Positions 60,014 to 64,000 of a stretch of 64,000 bases of DNA are shown here, piece after piece. The notes under the pieces are model-generated. The model ran no database searches. It had not been told where the DNA came from and was given only the letters and a program-made list of their open reading frames with translations. The DNA comes from Teredinibacter purpureus (lineage in GTDB: Bacteria; Pseudomonadota; Gammaproteobacteria; Pseudomonadales; Cellvibrionaceae), in contig NZ_CP060092.1 in assembly GCF_014217335.1 (NCBI RefSeq), positions 3,117,501-3,181,500 of the forward strand. Reading direction: 5' to 3'. Each line of letters starts with the position of its first letter. The first letter of the stretch is position 1. The position numbers were made by a program, and so were the translations under genes.

Positions 60014-60898
60014 ATGACTGCATATAAAACCATCGGCCTGATTGGTCGGCTCGCGAGTGCGAACACACAATATTCTATCAGCCGGCTTGTATCTTATCTT
60101 GGCAAGCAGCAGGTGGAAATATTGCTTGACGAGGAAACAGCGTCAGTTTTGCCCGATGCCAACCTTCCTATTACGCCTCGCATAGAGCTGGCAATTCGGT
60201 GTGACCTCATCATAGTGGTGGGGGGGGATGGAAGTCTACTGTCCGCGGCTAGAGCCTTTGCGGGTCATAACGTACATTTGTTGGGTATTAACCGTGGCCG
60301 GCTAGGCTTTTTAACGGATATATCGCCCGAAGATATTGAATACAAAGTTGGTGAAGTGCTAGAAGGTAAATTTCAAACAGAACAACGATTTTTGTTGGAT
60401 TGTAAAGTTGTGCGTAATGGCTCCATATTATCTTCTGGGTTAGCGCTAAATGACGTTGTTGTTCATCCCGGTAAGTTTATACGCATGATCGAGTTTGAAT
60501 TGTATGTGGGCGATGAGTTCGTTTACCGGCAACGCTCGGATGGGCTTATTGTCTCATCACCTACAGGGTCAACGGCGTATGCGCTAAGTGGCGGTGGGCC
60601 GATCATGCACCCTAATCTTGATGCTATTGCGCTGGTGCCGCTATACCCGCATACGCTCAGTAGTCGTCCCATCGTTGTCAGTGGAACAAGTGTTATTCGG
60701 CTTATTGTTTCCGAGCAAAATAATTTGAACCCACTGGTCACTTGCGACGGTCAAAATCAAACAACGTCTCAGCCAGGCGATGAGGTGGTCATCACAAAAT
60801 CTGATAAAACTATAACGCTCATCCATCCTGAGGGACATGATTTTTACGAAACCTGTCGAACGAAGTTAGGTTGGGCTAGCCACACAGGAAATACCTAA
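60014..60898 (+). CDS. nadK: NAD kinase
   Basis: A 294-residue protein with the GGDGS motif at residues 70-74 (IVVGGDGSLLSAARAF), GRLGFLTD, NDVVVHPGK (NE/D motif), and SPTGSTAYALSGGGPI with the conserved substrate-binding loop, then SSRPIVV. It phosphorylates NAD to NADP using ATP or polyphosphate. Full length. Followed by a metallophosphoesterase gene after 8 bases, so likely cotranscribed. Confidence 0.95.
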   Translation: MTAYKTIGLIGRLASANTQYSISRLVSYLGKQQVEILLDEETASVLPDANLPITPRIELAIRCDLIIVVGGDGSLLSAARAFAGHNVHLLGINRGRLGFLTDISPEDIEYKVGEVLEGKFQTEQRFLLDCKVVRNGSILSSGLALNDVVVHPGKFIRMIEFELYVGDEFVYRQRSDGLIVSSPTGSTAYALSGGGPIMHPNLDAIALVPLYPHTLSSRPIVVSGTSVIRLIVSEQNNLNPLVTCDGQNQTTSQPGDEVVITKSDKTITLIHPEGHDFYETCRTKLGWASHTGNT

Positions 60899-60906
60899 AT
60901 TAGCAG

Positions 60907-61893
60907 ATGAATATGCAAGGCTACGATATTATTGGCGATGTACACGGTTGCGCCCAAACGCTAGAAAAACTTCTGGTAAAAATGGGCTATTGGAATAAAG
61001 CACCTGATGCTGAATTTCCCGTTTATAGCCATCCCTCGCGAATGGCGATATTTCTAGGCGACATTCTTGATAGAGGGCCCCGTATAAGAGAAGCTCTGCA
61101 CATAGTAAAAGGTATGGTCGATGCCGGCAGCGCATACTGCGTGATGGGGAATCATGAGTACAATGCCCTTGGTTACACGACGCTTGCCCCAGAATATCTT
61201 GATAAGACTTACGTGCGTGAGCACAACAGCCGTCACAATAGGCTTATTGCCGAAACCTTAACGCAGTTCGCGAGCTACCCAGAAGAATGGCGAATGTTTC
61301 TAGAATGGTTTCAAACGTTGCCAATATTCTTAGAATTCGATGCTTTTCGCGTTGTACATGCTTGTTGGGATGCAGAGTTAATCGCAGAGTTTTTAGTGCT
61401 GAACAATAATCAGACCCAGGTTACCACACAATTTATACGGGAATCGGCAGAGAGGGGCTCCTTTCCACAGCGTTTTATGGATAGACTCACGCGAGGTACC
61501 GATTTGGCATTACCGGAAGGTCGAAAAATTGCAGGTAAAGACGGTTTGGAACGGCGGGCTTTTAGAACAAAATTCTGGGCAAAAGCACCAAAAACCCTCC
61601 AGGATGTCGCGTTTCAGCCGGACCCCTTGCCTGATGATATTGGAGCCTTATCTTTAAATCACGAGCAAAAAAACGCGCTACTGTGTTATTCAGAAAACGA
61701 AAAACCGGTTTTCGTTGGTCATTATTGGCTACAAGGGAATCCCGAACCGGTCACAAAAAATTTGGCCTGTTTAGATTACAGTGCCGTAAAATATGGTCGC
61801 CTCGCGTGTTATCGATTTGACGGCGAACATTATTTAGATAAATCCAAATTTTGCTGGATTGATGTCACGCCCACTAATAGCAGCGATGCTTAA
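60907..61893 (+). CDS. Calcineurin-like metallophosphoesterase
   Basis: A 328-residue protein. Metal motifs: GDVHGC (DxH), FLGDILDRGP (GDxxDR), MGNHEY (GNHE), a His in VVHACWD, and GHYW near the end. This is the PrpE/serine-threonine phosphatase-like group. Substrate unknown; diadenosine polyphosphate or protein phosphates are possible. It sits between nadK and glpG, with 8 and 39 base gaps, so it may be part of that operon. Confidence 0.85.
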   Translation: MNMQGYDIIGDVHGCAQTLEKLLVKMGYWNKAPDAEFPVYSHPSRMAIFLGDILDRGPRIREALHIVKGMVDAGSAYCVMGNHEYNALGYTTLAPEYLDKTYVREHNSRHNRLIAETLTQFASYPEEWRMFLEWFQTLPIFLEFDAFRVVHACWDAELIAEFLVLNNNQTQVTTQFIRESAERGSFPQRFMDRLTRGTDLALPEGRKIAGKDGLERRAFRTKFWAKAPKTLQDVAFQPDPLPDDIGALSLNHEQKNALLCYSENEKPVFVGHYWLQGNPEPVTKNLACLDYSAVKYGRLACYRFDGEHYLDKSKFCWIDVTPTNSSDA

Positions 61894-61932
61894 TTCGCGC
61901 GCTAGTCGCTCTACAGCCTTCACACGAACCGA

Positions 61933-62799
61933 ATGACCTCTATGAATTGGATAAAAATCGCTGAATTTCCGGTGGATGCTCCCTTACACGGCCTCCATCA
62001 ATATTTAGATGCGCATAACGTCGCGCACCGAATAGCAGAGCATGGCGGCGTACAGGAACTATGGTTGTTGGATGCAGCGGAAACATCTGTAGTCGAGCGT
62101 TACTTTTCGGAGTATTACAGGGATGGTACGGTGTCTGCCACCACGCCAATATCCCGCGAAAAAAAGCCTACAGCAGCAGGATATTTTGGCGCATTAGTTC
62201 GCCGTTCGCCTTTCTCCATTGTAATGATCGCACTCGGTATTGTGGGCTATGTTATGCAGGATATCCTGCATGCGCAATACTGGGTGGATCAATCCCTTTT
62301 CCTACCGTTGTTAGCGGCATTGTCGCAAGGTGAACCTTGGCGTTTAATTACTCCGGCTTTTATTCACTTCAATTTTTTCCACATTTTATTTAATGGATTG
62401 TGGATGTGGGAGCTTGGTGCGCGTGTTGAGCAATTTTCAGGAAAGGTACGTTACCTCTTTCTTTTTGTTGCCACAGCGATAGGGGCAAACTATTGCCAAT
62501 TTCTTATGACCGAAGGCAATATATTTGGCGGCTTATCTGGTGTAGTGTACGGTTTGCTGGGCTACTTATTTGTGTGCGGCCGAGTATCAAAAAGTAAGCT
62601 AGTGACTATGCCCGTGGGGCTATACGGTTTTATGTTGGCATGGCTAGCGCTTGGTTTTTTCGGCGTAGTCGATTGGTTTATCGATGGTCAAGTGGCTAAT
62701 GGTGCGCATTTGGGCGGTTTACTAACAGGTCTAAGTGTCGCAGGCCTTGAGTATTTATGGTCAAAATACATTACTAAATCAAATAAGTATCAGCGCTAG
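61933..62799 (+). CDS. glpG: Rhomboid intramembrane serine protease (GlpG-like)
   Basis: A 288-residue protein (an ATG at 61942 is an alternative start). An N-terminal cytoplasmic domain (~1-75) precedes six hydrophobic segments. FIHFNFFHILFNGLWMWELG, the catalytic serine in GGLSGVVYGLLGYL, and the catalytic histidine in NGAHLGGLLTG are all present. GlpG cleaves transmembrane segments of substrate proteins. It is distinct from rhombosortase, so it is not assumed to process the giant surface protein. Followed by yeaC after 21 bases. Confidence 0.9.
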   Translation: MTSMNWIKIAEFPVDAPLHGLHQYLDAHNVAHRIAEHGGVQELWLLDAAETSVVERYFSEYYRDGTVSATTPISREKKPTAAGYFGALVRRSPFSIVMIALGIVGYVMQDILHAQYWVDQSLFLPLLAALSQGEPWRLITPAFIHFNFFHILFNGLWMWELGARVEQFSGKVRYLFLFVATAIGANYCQFLMTEGNIFGGLSGVVYGLLGYLFVCGRVSKSKLVTMPVGLYGFMLAWLALGFFGVVDWFIDGQVANGAHLGGLLTGLSVAGLEYLWSKYITKSNKYQR

Positions 62800-62820
62800 A
62801 AAAGAACTAAAGAGAGTATT

Positions 62821-63075
62821 ATGACCCCTGAAGATATTTTAAGAACAATGACACCAGAAATCTATCGTCGTTTTCAAACTGCCATAGAAATACGAAAATG
62901 GCCAGATGGAAAAGTATTATCGCCAGAACAAACAGAGATTTGTCTACAAGCCATAATTGCTTATGAGCATAAATACGTACCCGAGAACGAACGCACTGGC
63001 TTTGTTCCACCGAAAAAAACGCCGTGTTCAGATGATACGGGAAAAAAATCTGAAGAAACCTTGAAGTGGCAGTAG
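62821..63075 (+). CDS. yeaC: DUF1315 family protein YeaC
   Basis: An 84-residue protein with ATG 62821 after AAAGAGAG. MTPEDILRTMTPEIYRRFQT, AIEIRKWPDGKVLSPEQTEICLQA matches YeaC from its N-terminus (E. coli MNLDDIINSMTPEVYQRL). Function unknown. It links glpG to pepN in one likely transcript. Confidence 0.9.
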   Translation: MTPEDILRTMTPEIYRRFQTAIEIRKWPDGKVLSPEQTEICLQAIIAYEHKYVPENERTGFVPPKKTPCSDDTGKKSEETLKWQ

Positions 63076-63090
63076 CCCTGGAGTTCAATT

Positions 63091-64000
63091 GTGAATAACC
63101 CCAAAACCATTTATCTAGCCGATTACCAAGCGCCACTTTTTACGTTAGAAAAAACTAAGCTAAATTTTGATTTGTATGAAAATCATGCAGAAGTAAGATC
63201 CGAATTAACGTTTCTAGCAAACGAGAGCAATAGCGCTCACCCTTTGGTCTTACACGGTCAGGGGCTTACGCTAGTGAGTATAGCGATCGACGGAACAGTA
63301 CTGGATGATTCCCGTTATTCAGTGAGCGATGATTGTCTTACTATACCTAACGTGCTCACTCACTTTACGTTGACGTGTATAACCAAAATAGAGCCACAAA
63401 ATAATACCTCTCTGGAAGGGCTCTATAAATCGCAAAAGATGTTTTGTACGCAGTGCGAAGCTGAAGGATTTAGGACAATAACCTATTTTCCGGATCGACC
63501 AGATGTAATGAGTGAATTTACTGTGCGCATAACGGCCGATAAGGCGTTATACCCCGTACTACTATCAAATGGAAACAAAATAGGAGAAGGGGCGCTTGAC
63601 GAGGGGCGTCATTGGGTTGAATGGCACGACCCACATAAAAAACCGAGTTATTTATTTGCATTAGTGGCTGGCGACCTCGTTAATCTTGATGGCTATTTTA
63701 CAACGTCCTCTGGACGTGAAGTATTGCTACGTATATACGTAGAAGCTAAAGATATTAATAAATGCGAACACGCGATGCAGTCGCTAAAAAAGGCCATGAA
63801 ATGGGATGAAGATGTTTATGGGCGGGAATATGATCTGGATGTTTTTATGATCGTTGCCGTAGACGATTTTAATATGGGCGCAATGGAAAACAAAGGCCTT
63901 AATATTTTTAATACCAGCTGCGTGCTGGCGAGTAGTGCAACCACTACTGACGAGAGTTTCTTGTCAATCGAGGCCATTGTTGCACACGAATATTTCCATA
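63091..64000 (+). CDS. pepN: Aminopeptidase N (M1), 5' part only
   Basis: The frame starts at GTG 63091 with TGGAG upstream and runs to the window edge, giving ~303 residues of an expected ~870-880. QCEAEGFRTITYFPDRPDV, SNGNKIGEG, DDFNMGAMENKGLNIF (the GAMEN exopeptidase motif) and the beginning of the zinc site HEYFH are seen. Strong match to E. coli PepN. It removes N-terminal residues during intracellular peptide turnover. Confidence 0.95.
   Translation, partial: MNNPKTIYLADYQAPLFTLEKTKLNFDLYENHAEVRSELTFLANESNSAHPLVLHGQGLTLVSIAIDGTVLDDSRYSVSDDCLTIPNVLTHFTLTCITKIEPQNNTSLEGLYKSQKMFCTQCEAEGFRTITYFPDRPDVMSEFTVRITADKALYPVLLSNGNKIGEGALDEGRHWVEWHDPHKKPSYLFALVAGDLVNLDGYFTTSSGREVLLRIYVEAKDINKCEHAMQSLKKAMKWDEDVYGREYDLDVFMIVAVDDFNMGAMENKGLNIFNTSCVLASSATTTDESFLSIEAIVAHEYFH

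Noticed and set aside
1..64000. Prophage, anti-phage defence cluster, CRISPR-Cas, or retron.
   Set aside because: No capsid, portal, terminase, cas, restriction or reverse-transcriptase motifs were found in any of the frames read.

Overview
The window looks like chromosomal DNA of a marine gammaproteobacterium. The housekeeping set (cmoM, arfB, rsuA, rnr, hemN, nadK, yeaC, pepN, rhlE) is gammaproteobacterial. A complete ectoine operon points to salt stress. Secreted or surface lipoproteins with Gly- or Pro/Thr-rich linkers, an alpha-galactosidase and a CE1-type esterase point to polysaccharide degraders of the Cellvibrionaceae type (Teredinibacter/Saccharophagus-like). The genus is inference.

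Layout. 1-5.3 kb: truncated M16C peptidase, a MazG-like protein, cmoM and arfB (overlapping), then on the minus strand a degenerate soluble chemoreceptor-like protein followed by an MBL-fold ODP-type protein, possibly a two-gene oxygen-sensing module. 5.5-7.8 kb: secreted GH27 alpha-galactosidase, convergent with a menA broken at a nine-base homopolymer. 8.2-15.3 kb: a 1956-residue lipoprotein subtilase and a lipoprotein esterase. 15.7-23.8 kb: small uncharacterised genes, glutaredoxin, rsuA, a HAD phosphatase, an M2 dipeptidase, a zinc-ribbon membrane protein and a lipoprotein. 23.8-24.9 kb: relics of a tyrosine recombinase and perhaps a toxin between two diverged direct repeats. 25.2-29.6 kb: GGCT-like protein, a DUF3754-like membrane protein, rhlE, a DUF6172 protein and yehS, whose best start appears to be ATC. 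29.6-31.4 kb: an eroded IS3-family transposase and a secreted Cys-rich protein with an internal duplication. 31.7-34.5 kb: RNase R and a cold-shock protein.

34.8-45.8 kb is one 3665-residue surface protein: adhesion-type repeats, about 1 kb of residues of Asp-rich thrombospondin-3-like repeats, a sorting-signal-like segment followed by a second signal-peptide-like segment, an outer-membrane barrel and an OmpA peptidoglycan-binding domain. 46.5-51.0 kb: ectR divergent from ectABC and a sodium/solute symporter, a coherent osmoprotection locus. 51.8-54.4 kb: hemN with an FNR/Anr-type box, a flavin reductase, and tRNA-Val plus tRNA-Asp with promoter and terminator. 54.7-64 kb: a 41-residue acidic mini-protein, a C13 tract, a coiled-coil protein, a PLP desulfhydrase-like enzyme, a cNMP-binding/rhodanese fusion, DUF1853, nadK, a metallophosphoesterase, glpG, yeaC and the start of pepN.

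No CRISPR array, intact prophage or classical defence island is visible. The most unusual items are the fused giant OmpA protein, the chemoreceptor/ODP pair, the probable ATC start of yehS, the homopolymer-split menA and the two relic zones.
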